This document shows, in pieces, positions 1-9,674 of a stretch of 64,000 bases of DNA. The stretch comes from Mucilaginibacter sp. PAMC 26640 (GTDB taxonomy: Bacteria; Bacteroidota; Bacteroidia; Sphingobacteriales; Sphingobacteriaceae): the NCBI GenBank assembly GCA_001596135.1, contig CP014773.1, forward strand, positions 1,984,001 to 2,048,000, given 5' to 3'. Every line of letters begins with the position of its first letter. The first letter of the stretch is position 1. The translations under genes were made by a program, and so were the position numbers. The notes under the pieces were generated by a model that searched no databases, had not been told where the DNA came from, and was given only the letters and a program-made list of their open reading frames with translations.

Positions 1-79
1 TAATTAATATTACTGGTAAGTAACGGAATTACTTGGCAAGGTATTTTTAATTTTAATAAACAACTTAAACTTAGTTGAC

Positions 80-700
80 ATGTATCTGGTAAAAAGTCCC
101 TGGCTTCTTAAAATGCTTTATGCTAAGCTAATATGGCATGTGAAGCCGGGTAGTCGCTGTATTTTTCTGACTTTTGACGACGGCCCTATACCCATTGTTA
201 CACCATTTGTGTTAAATATTTTAAAAGAGTACGATGCCAAAGCCACCTTCTTTTGTATTGGCGATAATATTAACAAGCACCCTGAAGTATTTAATGCAGT
301 AGTAAATGATGGCCACGCCATAGGTAATCATACCTATAACCACTTGCGGGGCTGGGATACCGACAGCGAAATTTATTTAGAAAATTTTCTAAAATGCGAC
401 GGTTTAACCCATAGTAAGCTCTTTCGCCCACCCTATGGCCGGATCAAGCGCAAACAGATTGACCTTTTGAAAAAAGCTAAGCCGGATCTGAAAATTATTA
501 TGTGGGATGTACTGAGTGGAGATTTCGATATTGATCTTAAACCAGAGAAATGCCTAAAGAATGTGCTCAAACATACCGCTGACGGCTCGATCGTAGTTTT
601 TCATGATAGCCAAAAGGCCTTCGACCGGTTAAAGTACACGTTACCGCTGGCTCTGGAACATTGGAGCAAACAGGGGTATACGTTTGGTGTACTTGCCTAA
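80..700 (+). CDS. NodB-type polysaccharide deacetylase
   Basis: A 206-residue protein of the polysaccharide deacetylase (carbohydrate esterase 4) family, which removes N-acetyl groups from glycans such as peptidoglycan or chitin oligomers using a metal ion. All five family motifs are visible in order: TFDDGP at residues 31-36, HTYNH (metal-binding histidines) at 84-88, RPPYG at 116-120, a MWDVLSGDFD segment at 141-150 and VFHDS at 173-177. The protein is a bare catalytic domain with no clear cleavable signal peptide, although a short hydrophobic patch occurs near the N-terminus, so its location is uncertain. It is transcribed alone. The substrate cannot be told from sequence. Confidence 0.9.
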   Translation: MYLVKSPWLLKMLYAKLIWHVKPGSRCIFLTFDDGPIPIVTPFVLNILKEYDAKATFFCIGDNINKHPEVFNAVVNDGHAIGNHTYNHLRGWDTDSEIYLENFLKCDGLTHSKLFRPPYGRIKRKQIDLLKKAKPDLKIIMWDVLSGDFDIDLKPEKCLKNVLKHTADGSIVVFHDSQKAFDRLKYTLPLALEHWSKQGYTFGVLA

Positions 701-753
701 TAGCTTTACCATTTTTTCAGGTCGGTTGACTCACTAATTTGCTATCTTTCGGC

Positions 754-1572
754 ATGTATATAAAACTATTTGTAAAAATCGCTTTGACGGTTTCAAGCGC
801 GTTTTTAATGCTAGATGCTGCCGCTCAACCTTCCGACACCGCCCGTGTTGTCATCTCCCAAATAAAAATGCCGCAATTAAACCGGGAGCGTACTATCAGG
901 GTTTTCCTGCCTGCCGGTTATGGAACAGCTAACAAGAAGTACCCGGTAATTTACATGCACGACGGGCAAAATATTTTTACTGGAAATACCAGCTTTGCAG
1001 GCAGCTGGCTGGTAGATTCAACGGTGAAAACTTTTCCGGTGAAGCAGCAAGCGATAATTGTAGGAATAGATAATGATAGCCAGTACCGGATGGCTGAATA
1101 TAGTCCGTACGATAATAAGTATGCCAGGACACAAGGTGATGCCTACGTGGAGTTTATCGTTAAAACTTTAAAACCACATATCGATAGTTTATATCGCACA
1201 AAAACAGCCGCCAGGTATACTGCAATAGCGGGCAGCTCGATGGGGGGACTGATCTCGATGTATGCTGCAGTAAAGTACCCAAAGGTGTTTGGTGTGGCCG
1301 GGGTGTTTTCACCATCGTTTTGGATAGCGCCGCAAATGTATCCCCTGGTAACCAACGCCAGTAATGGTACAAAGCAGAAGTTCTTTTTTGCCTGTGGCGA
1401 TATGGAGGGGGATAACGAGGTGGGCGATGTGCTAAAGATGGATTCTGTACTAATGGCGAAAGGGTTCAACCGCATGCAGGTACCAAATCCCCTGGTAGTT
1501 ACAGGAGCAAAGCACAATGAAAAGCAATGGCGCGGCGAGTTCCCGGTATTTTACAAATGGTTAATACAATAG
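754..1572 (+). CDS. secreted alpha/beta-hydrolase esterase
   Basis: A 272-residue putative esterase of the enterochelin-esterase/esterase-D-like alpha/beta hydrolase group (COG2819-like). The ATG at 754 is preferred over an in-frame TTG at 739 because it opens directly into a signal peptide ending near AAAQ at residue 25. The nucleophile elbow GSSMGG lies at residues 160-165 (Ser162 likely catalytic), an early MHDGQN segment at 68-73 is typical of the family, and a late histidine in AKHNEKQW completes the triad. It should act in the periplasm or outside the cell on an ester whose identity is unknown. A TATCTTTC box at 743-750 lies only a few bases before the ATG. Confidence 0.85.
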   Translation: MYIKLFVKIALTVSSAFLMLDAAAQPSDTARVVISQIKMPQLNRERTIRVFLPAGYGTANKKYPVIYMHDGQNIFTGNTSFAGSWLVDSTVKTFPVKQQAIIVGIDNDSQYRMAEYSPYDNKYARTQGDAYVEFIVKTLKPHIDSLYRTKTAARYTAIAGSSMGGLISMYAAVKYPKVFGVAGVFSPSFWIAPQMYPLVTNASNGTKQKFFFACGDMEGDNEVGDVLKMDSVLMAKGFNRMQVPNPLVVTGAKHNEKQWRGEFPVFYKWLIQ

Positions 1573-1660
1573 GCCGAATCTTATCATCGATAGCAGCATC
1601 CGAACAAATTAGCGATATCCGTGTTTGTTAATTATCAGTCAATTATAAACACACACGGAT

Positions 1661-2758
1661 ATGAGAACAAGGATTATATACATTGCTGCTGCAAGTTTGC
1701 TATTGCTAACTGCTTGTAAAAAAAGCCCAACAACTACACCAGTTACCCCTGGCGATGCAACCTTAAAGGATGCGGTGCTCACCCAAAACCTCACGTTTCC
1801 ATGGGAGATATTATGGGGTCCTGATAACAAGCTCTGGATAACCGAGCGTGGCGGAAAAATTAGTCGCATTGACCCTGTAGATGGTTCGATAACGCCGGTT
1901 GTTACAATTAGCGAAGTGGTTTCACAGGGAGAGGGCGGTTTGCTGGGTATGGTGCTGCATCCCGATTTTGCCAACACACCCGAAGTTTTCGTGGCTTATA
2001 ACTACAGCAAAGGCGGCACCTACACCAAAAAGATAGTAAAGTTCACCTACAATGGCACCACGCTGGTTAATCCGGTTGTGCTGCTGGATAATATTCCGGC
2101 ATCAAACGTACATAACGGTACCCGGCTGGCAATTTCTCCAGATAAAAAACTATTTATTACCAGCGGTGATGCTTCGGTGTCATCAAGGGCACAGGATCAA
2201 AACAGTTTTGCTGGCAAAATTCAACGGATCAACCTGGATGGCAGTATCCCCGCAGACAACCCAACTCCCGGCAGCCCCCTTTGGAGTTACGGGCACCGCA
2301 ACCCTCAAGGGCTTGTATTTGTGGGAGACAGGCTATACAGTTCCGAACATGGTAATACTACGGATGACGAGATCAACATCATTCAAAAGAACCGAAACTT
2401 TGGATGGCCAAACGTGGAAGGCTTTTGCAGTACCGGTAGCGAACCCGATTTTTGTACAATGAACAATGTTGTTGAACCAATCTTTGCATGGACTCCTACG
2501 ATTGCTCCGTCTGGGATAGATTATTATAACAACGATGCTATTCCTCAATGGAAGAATTCCCTTTTATTGGCTGTATTGAAAGATCAGGAACTATTACAAT
2601 TAAAGCTGAACGCCGCCGGAGATAAGGTGGATATAGTAAATATCTTTTATAAAAGTACATATGGCCGCCTGCGGGATGTAGCTGTTTCCCCGGATGGCGT
2701 GGTTTATATAATTACCAGTAATGGAGGTAATGATAAGGTTATTAAAGTTAGTAAGTAA
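1661..2758 (+). CDS. PQQ-type sugar dehydrogenase lipoprotein
   Basis: A 365-residue six-bladed propeller of the soluble glucose/sorbosone dehydrogenase family (YliI/Asd-like), which oxidises aldose sugars with PQQ and passes electrons to the respiratory chain. A lipobox LLLTAC puts the lipidated cysteine at residue 19, so the protein is probably envelope-anchored. Family signatures visible are the ITERGGKI segment of blade 1, GEGGLLGMVLHPDF, YGHRNPQGL and SSEHG followed by an Asp-Glu-Ile-Asn stretch. No PQQ biosynthesis gene occurs in the window. Whether PQQ is really used is assumed from the family. Transcribed alone downstream of the esterase, with 88 bp between them. Confidence 0.85.
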   Translation: MRTRIIYIAAASLLLLTACKKSPTTTPVTPGDATLKDAVLTQNLTFPWEILWGPDNKLWITERGGKISRIDPVDGSITPVVTISEVVSQGEGGLLGMVLHPDFANTPEVFVAYNYSKGGTYTKKIVKFTYNGTTLVNPVVLLDNIPASNVHNGTRLAISPDKKLFITSGDASVSSRAQDQNSFAGKIQRINLDGSIPADNPTPGSPLWSYGHRNPQGLVFVGDRLYSSEHGNTTDDEINIIQKNRNFGWPNVEGFCSTGSEPDFCTMNNVVEPIFAWTPTIAPSGIDYYNNDAIPQWKNSLLLAVLKDQELLQLKLNAAGDKVDIVNIFYKSTYGRLRDVAVSPDGVVYIITSNGGNDKVIKVSK

Positions 2759-2893
2759 CGTGCCTTTTGATATTTTACCATACAAGAATTAGGCATTTAT
2801 ATTTGTTTCATCTTATTTATATCGCATCTAAATAGCATTTGTGCAAATCGCTGACTGTGAATAAAGTTTATAATTTGTAAATTCGCGGCTGAC

Positions 2894-2910
2894 CAATCGG
2901 AAACCGATTG
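2894..2910. promoter_or_regulatory. palindrome in aconitase leader
   Basis: A perfect inverted repeat, arms CAATCGG and CCGATTG with an AAA loop, lies 37 bp before the aconitase start codon and just downstream of a TAATTTG -7-like sequence at about 2873-2879. It could be an operator or a small leader hairpin. No regulator is identified. Confidence 0.35.
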
Positions 2911-2946
2911 CGAACCTTTTTTACCCACTAAAAAAAATCAAACAAT

Positions 2947-5214
2947 ATGGCTTTTGATTTAGATATGATCAAAAAAGTTTACGATCGCTACAGCACCCGC
3001 ATTGCGGCTGCACGTACCGCAACCGGTAAACATCTTACTCTTACAGAAAAAATATTATACGCTCACCTTTCTGAAGGCGATGCTAAAAAAGCTTTTGAAC
3101 GCGGTACCGACTACGTTGACTTTGCACCAGACCGCGTTGCCATGCAGGATGCTACGGCACAAATGGCTCTTTTGCAGTTTATGCAGGCAGGTCGCCCACA
3201 GGTGGCTGTCCCTTCAACCGTACATTGCGATCACCTGATCCAGGCTAAAATTGGCGCTGTTGAAGATTTGAGCACAGCTGTTGATATTAATAAAGAAGTT
3301 TACGATTTTCTTTCATCAGTATCAGATAAATACGGAATCGGTTTCTGGAAAGCCGGCGCAGGTATCATTCACCAGGTAGTATTAGAAAACTATGCTTTCC
3401 CCGGTGGTATGATGATCGGTACCGATTCACATACGCCTAACGCTGGTGGTTTGGGTATGGTTGCCATTGGTGTTGGTGGTGCTGATGCATGCGATGTTAT
3501 GGCAGGTTTGCCATGGGAGCTTAAATTCCCTAAGCTGATCGGTGTTAAATTAACCGGCAAACTATCAGGCTGGGCTTCGGCTAAAGATGTTATTTTAAAG
3601 GTTGCTGGTATCCTTACCGTAAAAGGTGGTACTGGTGCTATTGTTGAATATTTTGGCGAAGGTGCACGTTCACTGTCTGCTACCGGTAAAGGGACTATCT
3701 GTAACATGGGTGCCGAAATTGGTGCTACCACATCTATCTTCGGTTACGATGAAAAGATCGCTACCTACTTAAGCGGTACATCACGCGCAGAAGTTGCAGA
3801 ACTGGCTAACGCCGTAGCTGAGCACTTAACTGGCGACGATGAGGTTTACGCTAATCCGAACGAATACTTTGACCAGGTTATCGAGATCAATTTATCTGAA
3901 CTGGAACCACATATCAATGGTCCTTTTACACCGGATCTGGCCTGGCCCATCTCTAAATTTGCTTCTGCAGTTCGTGAGAACAACTGGCCGGTAGAATTGG
4001 AAGTTGGATTGATAGGTTCATGTACTAACTCATCTTACGAAGATATTACCCGTTCGGCATCTATCGCTAAGCAGGCTATTGATAAGCACCTGGAAACAAA
4101 GGCTGAATTCACCATCACTCCGGGTTCGGAGCTGGTGCGTTACACTGTTGAGCGCGATGGTTACTTAGGTACCTTCGAAAGCATGGGCGGTGTGGTATTG
4201 GCAAACGCCTGCGGTCCGTGTATTGGTCAATGGGCTCGACATACCAATGATCCAACCCGGAAGAACTCGATCATTACCTCTTTCAACCGTAACTTTGCTA
4301 AACGCCAGGACGGTAACCCCAATACACACGCATTTGTAGCTTCACCGGAAATTGTAACCGCTATGGTTATTGCAGGTGATTTAACCTTTAACCCACTTAC
4401 CGATACTTTAACAAACAAAGATGGTGAGCAGGTGATGCTGGATGAACCGCTGGGTATAGAAATGCCGGTACGTGGTTATGCGGTTGAGGATGCCGGTTAT
4501 CAGGCACCTGCTGAAGATGGCAGTGTTGTAGAAGTTAAGGTTAGCCCAACTTCTGCACGTTTGCAATTGCTGGATCCTTTCACCCCATGGGAAGGTACTG
4601 ACATCACCGGCTTAAAGCTGTTAATCAAGGCAAAAGGCAAATGTACTACCGATCATATTTCTATGGCCGGCCCGTGGTTAAAATTCCGTGGTCACCTGGA
4701 TAACATATCAAACAATATGCTGATCGGTGCCATCAACTATTTTAATCTGAATGCGGATAGCGTTAAGAACCAGTTAACCGGTGAATACGGCCCGGTTCCT
4801 GCCACCCAACGCGATTATAAGGCACATGGCATCGGTTCTATTGTTGTTGGTGATGAGAATTATGGTGAAGGTTCATCTCGCGAGCACGCGGCTATGGAGC
4901 CTCGTCATTTAGGCGTACGTGTAATCCTGGTGAAATCATTTGCCCGTATCCACGAAACCAACCTGAAGAAACAGGGTATGCTGGGTATCACCTTTGCGGA
5001 TAGCAATGATTACGATAAGATCCTTGAGGATGACGTGATCGATGTAACAGGTTTAACCACCTTTGCACCGGGTCACCAGTTAACCGTTGTATTGCATCAT
5101 GCCGATGGTACAAGCGAAAGCTTCCAGGTTAATCATACTTACAACGCACAACAAATTGAGTGGTTTAAAGCAGGCGGTGCGCTAAACATCATCCGCAGGC
5201 AAATGGCCTCTTAA
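2947..5214 (+). CDS. acnA: aconitate hydratase
   Basis: A 755-residue aconitase of the mitochondrial-like class, catalysing citrate to isocitrate through cis-aconitate in the TCA cycle in the cytoplasm. The three [4Fe-4S] ligands are visible: Cys about 359 in [10 protein letters not shown] and Cys about 422 and 425 in ACGPCIGQW. The swivelling domain carries the [17 protein letters not shown] substrate-binding segment near residue 640. The length matches the family. It is monocistronic, has a clear terminator at 5255-5282 and a palindrome in its leader. The last codons of the gene are repeated downstream, at 5481-5495, as part of a tandem duplication. Confidence 0.97.
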   Translation: MAFDLDMIKKVYDRYSTRIAAARTATGKHLTLTEKILYAHLSEGDAKKAFERGTDYVDFAPDRVAMQDATAQMALLQFMQAGRPQVAVPSTVHCDHLIQAKIGAVEDLSTAVDINKEVYDFLSSVSDKYGIGFWKAGAGIIHQVVLENYAFPGGMMIGTDSHTPNAGGLGMVAIGVGGADACDVMAGLPWELKFPKLIGVKLTGKLSGWASAKDVILKVAGILTVKGGTGAIVEYFGEGARSLSATGKGTICNMGAEIGATTSIFGYDEKIATYLSGTSRAEVAELANAVAEHLTGDDEVYANPNEYFDQVIEINLSELEPHINGPFTPDLAWPISKFASAVRENNWPVELEVGLIGSCTNSSYEDITRSASIAKQAIDKHLETKAEFTITPGSELVRYTVERDGYLGTFESMGGVVLANACGPCIGQWARHTNDPTRKNSIITSFNRNFAKRQDGNPNTHAFVASPEIVTAMVIAGDLTFNPLTDTLTNKDGEQVMLDEPLGIEMPVRGYAVEDAGYQAPAEDGSVVEVKVSPTSARLQLLDPFTPWEGTDITGLKLLIKAKGKCTTDHISMAGPWLKFRGHLDNISNNMLIGAINYFNLNADSVKNQLTGEYGPVPATQRDYKAHGIGSIVVGDENYGEGSSREHAAMEPRHLGVRVILVKSFARIHETNLKKQGMLGITFADSNDYDKILEDDVIDVTGLTTFAPGHQLTVVLHHADGTSESFQVNHTYNAQQIEWFKAGGALNIIRRQMAS

Positions 5215-5680
5215 GCTAAAAGCATAAAGACTAAAGTTAAAAGTTTTTAATTATGAGCCTTCCTAATGGGAAGGCTCTTTTTGTTTGCTGCCGCGGAGAT
5301 TAGCGCAGCGTATCTCGTGTTGTGATATTTTATAGGCTTCCACCTGACGTCAGCTGAAAGCTGACAATGTGCGTACCACGAGCTGGAAGCTCGCGGTAGC
5401 GGATCGTTACAAGCTTCCAGCTGGCGACAGCTGAAAGCTGACAATGTGCGTACCACGAGCTAGAAGCTCGCGGTAGCGGACAAATGGGCTCTTAAGCTAA
5501 AAGCATAAAGACTAAAGTTGAAAGTCTTTAAATATGAGCATTCCTAATGGGAAGGCTCTTTTTGTTTGCTGCCGCGGAGCGCAGCGCATCTAGTGTTCTG
5601 ATATTTTATAGGCTTCCACCTGACGTCAGCTGGAAGCTGACAATGTGCGTACCACGAGCTGGAAGCTCGCGGTAGCGGAG
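5200..5680. repeat. tandem duplication of aconitase 3' end and palindromic units
   Basis: A block starting in the last codons of the aconitase gene (about 5200) is repeated at about 5481, an offset of 281 bp. Both copies hold the CTCTTAA stop region, the AGCATAAAGACTAAAGTT run, a terminator hairpin and a GCTGCCGCGGAG segment. Inside are three 68-bp units at 5336-5403, 5413-5480 and 5612-5679. Each unit starts GCTTCCA, carries a hairpin with arms GTCAGCT/AGCTGAC (except where one arm has diverged) and a second with arms CGAGCT/AGCTCG, and ends CGCGGTAGCGGA. No gene is supported between 5215 and 5722. Confidence 0.85.
5255..5282 (+). terminator. aconitase terminator
   Basis: Perfect 9-bp stem GAGCCTTCC / GGAAGGCTC around a TAATG-type loop, followed by a T-rich tract. 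A near copy with one arm mismatch (GAGCATTCC) lies at 5536-5563 because the region is duplicated. Confidence 0.9.
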
Positions 5681-5722
5681 GATATTTCCTTCGTCAGCAT
5701 GACAATGATTAATTTCAGATAT

Positions 5723-6685
5723 TTATTCTCCAATAAACTTCAAGCCCACTTGCCTTCTTGCCTCATCTATCATGGCGATCATCCGTCGTGACATTTCCCA
5801 TGGTACAATGGGGCTTTCTATTTTTCCTGCTCTCAGCAGACCAATAAAATGAGCTGTTTCATAGTTTAATCCGCCGGCGGTAAAGGGTTCGTCAATAACA
5901 ACGGTGCGGCCGTCTAAATAGCTGATCGTAGCTTTGGCCGGGTTCCACCAGTTTTTGTGGATGGTGATATGGCCGATGGTACCACAGATCAATGCATCGC
6001 CTTTACCGTGCAGATCGAAGCCACAATATACCTGGGAGTAACCGTGTTCGTGTTTAGTTTGGAATATGCTGAACATATCTATCATGGTTTCATTTATATG
6101 GCCCATTGCTTGTACATCCTGCGTAGCCCCCAGCCAGCTTACGGCAAGAAAAGCCTCATAGATGCCAATACCCATCAAGCTGCCGCCGGCCAGTTCGTAA
6201 CTAAAGTTGGGATGATCTTTAGCTACATCTGCAACCGATGATCCGGCTCTGACATAGCCAACCGGTCCAATTGGATCCTGTTTAATGTATTCCAGTAATT
6301 TAATATAAAGCGGGTAAAATGGTGGCTTCATCCCTTCCATAAACAACAGGTTCTTTGCTTTAGCAACACTAAGCACTTCATCCAGCTGTGGCAGGTTCAG
6401 TGTAGCTGGCTTTTCACATAGTACGGGTTTACCTGCATTAAGTGCTTTTATGCAGTATTCTGCATGGCTGTTGGGCAGGGTGGCTATGTAAACCGCATCA
6501 ATGTCGCTGGCCAGTAACTCATCAATATGGGCGCAAGCTGTTCCGCCATGCTCATTGACAAATGCTGTCACCGTTTCTGCCCTGCGTGACCAAGATGCTG
6601 CCAACAAATTATCCGGCAAAGCATTTATGCCCTGCATAAACCGATGCGCAATACGCCCGCAACCAATAATTCCCCATTTCGTCAT
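5723..6685 (-). CDS. Gfo/Idh/MocA family oxidoreductase
   Basis: A 320-residue NAD(P)-dependent oxidoreductase of the glucose-fructose oxidoreductase/inositol dehydrogenase type. The N-terminal Rossmann fold shows IGCGRIAHRF (residues 7-16) and the family CEKP motif at 90-93, where the lysine helps bind cofactor and substrate. The C-terminal half is the alpha/beta substrate domain. Such enzymes oxidise or epimerise hydroxyls on sugars or inositols. The actual substrate cannot be predicted. No signal peptide is seen, so it is cytoplasmic. It is transcribed alone, convergent with the aconitase gene across the duplicated repeat region. Confidence 0.88.
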   Translation of the reverse strand: MTKWGIIGCGRIAHRFMQGINALPDNLLAASWSRRAETVTAFVNEHGGTACAHIDELLASDIDAVYIATLPNSHAEYCIKALNAGKPVLCEKPATLNLPQLDEVLSVAKAKNLLFMEGMKPPFYPLYIKLLEYIKQDPIGPVGYVRAGSSVADVAKDHPNFSYELAGGSLMGIGIYEAFLAVSWLGATQDVQAMGHINETMIDMFSIFQTKHEHGYSQVYCGFDLHGKGDALICGTIGHITIHKNWWNPAKATISYLDGRTVVIDEPFTAGGLNYETAHFIGLLRAGKIESPIVPWEMSRRMIAMIDEARRQVGLKFIGE

Positions 6686-6713
6686 ACGTCAAAAATAAAA
6701 ATTAGTCCGTAAA

Positions 6714-6743
6714 AAAGCCCTGAGCTTGATGGCTCAGGGCTTT
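6714..6743 (-). terminator. hairpin terminator
   Basis: Arms AAAGCCCTGAGC and GCTCAGGGCTTT form a 12-bp stem with T/A tracts on both sides. It lies downstream of the minus-strand lipoprotein gene at 6770-7831 and upstream of the oxidoreductase gene, so it probably ends the former. Confidence 0.9.
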
Positions 6744-6769
6744 TGTTTTTCTTTTTAAACCAGCAATAA

Positions 6770-7831
6770 TTACTGATACTGAATGTAAATAGGGTAAGGT
6801 TTGTAGTTTTTCAAAACCTCATCAGGTGTAAGCAGGTGGTTTGGCTTTTTCTTAATATCGTTTTTGTAGAACAATTTAAAGCCTGTAAACTGTACCGGTT
6901 CCTGGTTGATGAAATAGCGATAGGTACCGGTTTTCAAGTCTGGTTCGCCCCAGCCATCCATGTCCATTACTACCTGTACTTCAGGGCGCAATTTGATATT
7001 TTTATAGTTAGTTACCATTTTCCTGGTAAAGCGGTGAACAACCAGGATTTTTGGCGGAAGGCCATTCTTTTTAACAATTTTTGCCAGGTAGTCGGTTACA
7101 AAGTTAATATCGGCAGCATCATAGGTGCCGATTTTTTTGCCGGGTTTGCTGCCATCTTTCATAGAGAATTCCGGGTCCATACCAAAATGAACCTGTGGCA
7201 TTTTTAAATATGGCTCAAATAAAGGTAACTCTGCCTGTATATTACTCAATGCAACCTGCACATCCAAGAAAACAATGGCATGTGCTTTTTTGGCTAATGC
7301 CAAAACGCTGTCTATTTGTTTAAAAGGCATCCGGTAACGGAATTTTCCGTCCTTACCGCCGTCTCCCTGCGCAACTACCGCTATATAGTGCAAAGCCGGT
7401 TGTACTGGTGTTTTGGGATCAGCCTTTTCCCAGGCTTTTACTTCTCCTTTTAGTTTGGCCAGCATTTCGTTTGGCGCTAATTCGCCCAAAATTCCCATCC
7501 GTTTAGAGTATAGGTTACCGTAAAATGCCACAACACGTTTGTAAGGCAAAATTGCACCACCCAATGGATATGGCTGGTTTTTAACGGGCCATCTGCCGCT
7601 GGTATCACCATGTGCATTAAACTTTAGCAGAGAGTCATATTTGGCTTTATCAGTAGGTGGGTAGTCGGACTTTACTACGCTTAGCGTGTCTGGTCCGTCC
7701 TCCGCTTTTTTGGCTGTGCTATCGCCCTTCTTATCGGTTGCTTGTTTGCTGCCGCTTTGCGTGCAATTGGTGAAAAGGACTACCGTGCAAAGTAAGAACA
7801 AGGCAGAAAAAAGAGCGTTTTTAAATTTCAT
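6770..7831 (-). CDS. uncharacterised lipoprotein, TIM-barrel-like
   Basis: A 353-residue predicted lipoprotein: signal sequence, then FTNCTQSG with the lipidated cysteine near residue 23, followed by a Lys/Asp/Ser-rich linker to about residue 60. The globular part has repeated strand-helix patterns such as IVFLDVQVAL, VHFGMDPEFSM and VQVVMDMDGWGEPD, with acidic residues at strand ends. This looks like a (beta/alpha)8 barrel of the glycoside-hydrolase-like type, but I do not recognise a named family, so function is unassigned. Probably sits on the outer membrane or in the periplasm. It is transcribed alone, with its own terminator. Confidence 0.8.
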   Translation of the reverse strand: MKFKNALFSALFLLCTVVLFTNCTQSGSKQATDKKGDSTAKKAEDGPDTLSVVKSDYPPTDKAKYDSLLKFNAHGDTSGRWPVKNQPYPLGGAILPYKRVVAFYGNLYSKRMGILGELAPNEMLAKLKGEVKAWEKADPKTPVQPALHYIAVVAQGDGGKDGKFRYRMPFKQIDSVLALAKKAHAIVFLDVQVALSNIQAELPLFEPYLKMPQVHFGMDPEFSMKDGSKPGKKIGTYDAADINFVTDYLAKIVKKNGLPPKILVVHRFTRKMVTNYKNIKLRPEVQVVMDMDGWGEPDLKTGTYRYFINQEPVQFTGFKLFYKNDIKKKPNHLLTPDEVLKNYKPYPIYIQYQ

Positions 7832-7928
7832 AGAATGGAGATGTTTGACATGTACCGGCTAATATTGGCCAATTATTTAATATTTAGCTAAATATAATTC
7901 TTGTAAAGATAGAAATAGCAGAATTCTA

Positions 7929-8816
7929 TCAGGACTTATTTTTATAAAATTTACCAAACACGCCAAGCGGTAATTTGGGCCCTGCGGTAGCCTGGAGATA
8001 TAGCTCACCTATCTCTAAATTCTCCACTTTAGGGAAAGCTTTTTTGATCAGATTTTCGATGATCACAGAAGAGAAACCTAAAGAGTAAGTATTAAGAATC
8101 AGGAAATGCTCATCAGGATCCAGCAGCTGGATCACATCATTCATCATCTCATTGATGTTATCTTCCAGTTTCCATTTTTCGCCGTTGGGGCCGTTGCCGT
8201 ATGCGGGAGGATCAAGAATAATACCGTTATAAGTTTTGCCACGCTTTACCTCGCGCTTTACAAACTTAAGCGCATCCTCTACCATCCAGCGAATATCTTT
8301 AATGCCCGAGAGCTCCTGGTTCTCATTGGCCCAGGTAACCACTTGTTTTATCGAATCAACGTGGGTGGTATCTGCACCAGCTGCTTTGGCAATTAACGAT
8401 GCACCGCCGGTATAAGCAAAAAGATTGAGCACCTTTGGGGTGGGGGTACTGAACTTTTTAATATTATCAGAAATATAATCCCAGTTAACGGCTTGCTCAG
8501 GAAAGATGCCCAAATGCTTAAATGAAGTTAGTGCCAATCTGAAATTGATCTTGACATCATTATTCTTGTATTCGATATGCCAGCGATCGGGGGTTTTAGG
8601 ATCCTTTTTTACCCAATCGCCCGCGGTGGCAGAACGGCCTTTAAATTTGATATGGTGGATTTTTTGCCACTGGTCTGCAGTCAGCGTTTTGCTCCAAACA
8701 GCCTGCGGCTCGGGTCGGATGAGTACGATATTGCCAAACCTTTCCAGTTTTTCAAAGTCGCCGCAATCAATCAGCTCGTAATCTTTCCAGTGGGTTGGGG
8801 TAAGGAGTTGGATCAT
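7929..8816 (-). CDS. class I SAM-dependent methyltransferase, RlmI-like
   Basis: A 295-residue cytoplasmic methyltransferase resembling the C-terminal catalytic part of RlmI/RlmK-type 23S rRNA methyltransferases (COG1092). SAM-binding motif I is VLNLFAYTGGASL near residue 125, followed by HVDS, and the catalytic-type motif is ILDPPAYG near residue 202. It lacks the N-terminal PUA domain of RlmI, which makes it about 100 residues shorter. RNA is the probable substrate, but the exact base is not predictable. It precedes the MlaF/MlaE pair on the same strand by reading order only at its 5' side (105-bp gap). Confidence 0.82.
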   Translation of the reverse strand: MIQLLTPTHWKDYELIDCGDFEKLERFGNIVLIRPEPQAVWSKTLTADQWQKIHHIKFKGRSATAGDWVKKDPKTPDRWHIEYKNNDVKINFRLALTSFKHLGIFPEQAVNWDYISDNIKKFSTPTPKVLNLFAYTGGASLIAKAAGADTTHVDSIKQVVTWANENQELSGIKDIRWMVEDALKFVKREVKRGKTYNGIILDPPAYGNGPNGEKWKLEDNINEMMNDVIQLLDPDEHFLILNTYSLGFSSVIIENLIKKAFPKVENLEIGELYLQATAGPKLPLGVFGKFYKNKS

Positions 8817-8921
8817 GTTAAAGTATCAAGTATTGCTTATTAAGTATCTAGATTTTACAAATATCAGAAATTTGGCTGTAATGCCTTGTCTAAATACTCG
8901 ATACTTGCTACTAAATACTAT

Positions 8922-9674
8922 TTACAGCTTATCCTTTGCTGCCTGCATAAACTTGCTGGCGAATACAAAATCGTTCAACTCTTTATTATCGGTATGGGCT
9001 ATGTCCTTATTACTGCCTTCCCACCATTTTTGGCCCTGATGCAAGAAGATGATATTATCCCCGATGCCCATAACTGAGTTCATATCGTGCGTAACGATAA
9101 CGGTGGTCATCTGGTATTCTTCTGTTAGTTCATTGATCAGGTCGTCAATTACAATAGATGTTTTTGGATCGAGGCCTGAATTAGGCTCATCCACAAACAG
9201 ATACTTTGGCTCCATAGCAATAGCTCGTGCAATGCCAACACGCTTCTTCATTCCGCCGGATAGCTCTGCCGGGTACAGCTTATTTTTATCTTTCAGATTT
9301 ACCCTGTCCAGGCAAAAATTGGCCCGGTCGCGTTTTTCGGAGATAGATTGTTTGGTGAACAGATTAAGCGGAAACATGATATTTTCCTCCACCGTCATGG
9401 AATCAAATAATGCGGAATTTTGAAACAGCATTCCTATTTGCGTACGGATGGGCACGCGGGCGGTAAAATCCATATCGGTAAAGTTTTCTTCTTCAAAAAA
9501 AACATCCCCTTTAGTAGGCTCGTGTAAGCCAACAATACACTTGAGCAGGGTTGTTTTTCCGGATCCGGAACCGCCAATGATCAGGTTATTTTTACCAGTT
9601 TGGAAAGTAGCGCTGATACCCTTCAGTACGTCGTTATCGCCGAATGTTTTGTAAATGTCTTCTATTTTTATCAT
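8922..9674 (-). CDS. mlaF: ABC transporter ATPase, MlaF-type
   Basis: A 250-residue ABC ATPase of the Mla/TTG2 phospholipid-transport class. Visible are Walker A GGSGSGKTTLLK near residue 34, signature LSGGMKKRVGIARA, Walker B YLFVDEPNSGLDP and the VTHDM switch histidine. The SGGMKKR form is typical of MlaF-like proteins. Its start codon overlaps the stop of the upstream permease by 4 bp, so the two are translationally coupled. Together they should form the inner-membrane engine moving phospholipids between inner and outer membrane. No MlaD-type substrate-binding gene is adjacent. Confidence 0.9.
   Translation of the reverse strand: MIKIEDIYKTFGDNDVLKGISATFQTGKNNLIIGGSGSGKTTLLKCIVGLHEPTKGDVFFEEENFTDMDFTARVPIRTQIGMLFQNSALFDSMTVEENIMFPLNLFTKQSISEKRDRANFCLDRVNLKDKNKLYPAELSGGMKKRVGIARAIAMEPKYLFVDEPNSGLDPKTSIVIDDLINELTEEYQMTTVIVTHDMNSVMGIGDNIIFLHQGQKWWEGSNKDIAHTDNKELNDFVFASKFMQAAKDKL

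Noticed and set aside
5247..5456. 69-residue minus-strand frame
   Set aside because: It lies in the palindromic repeat and terminator region and shows no domain.
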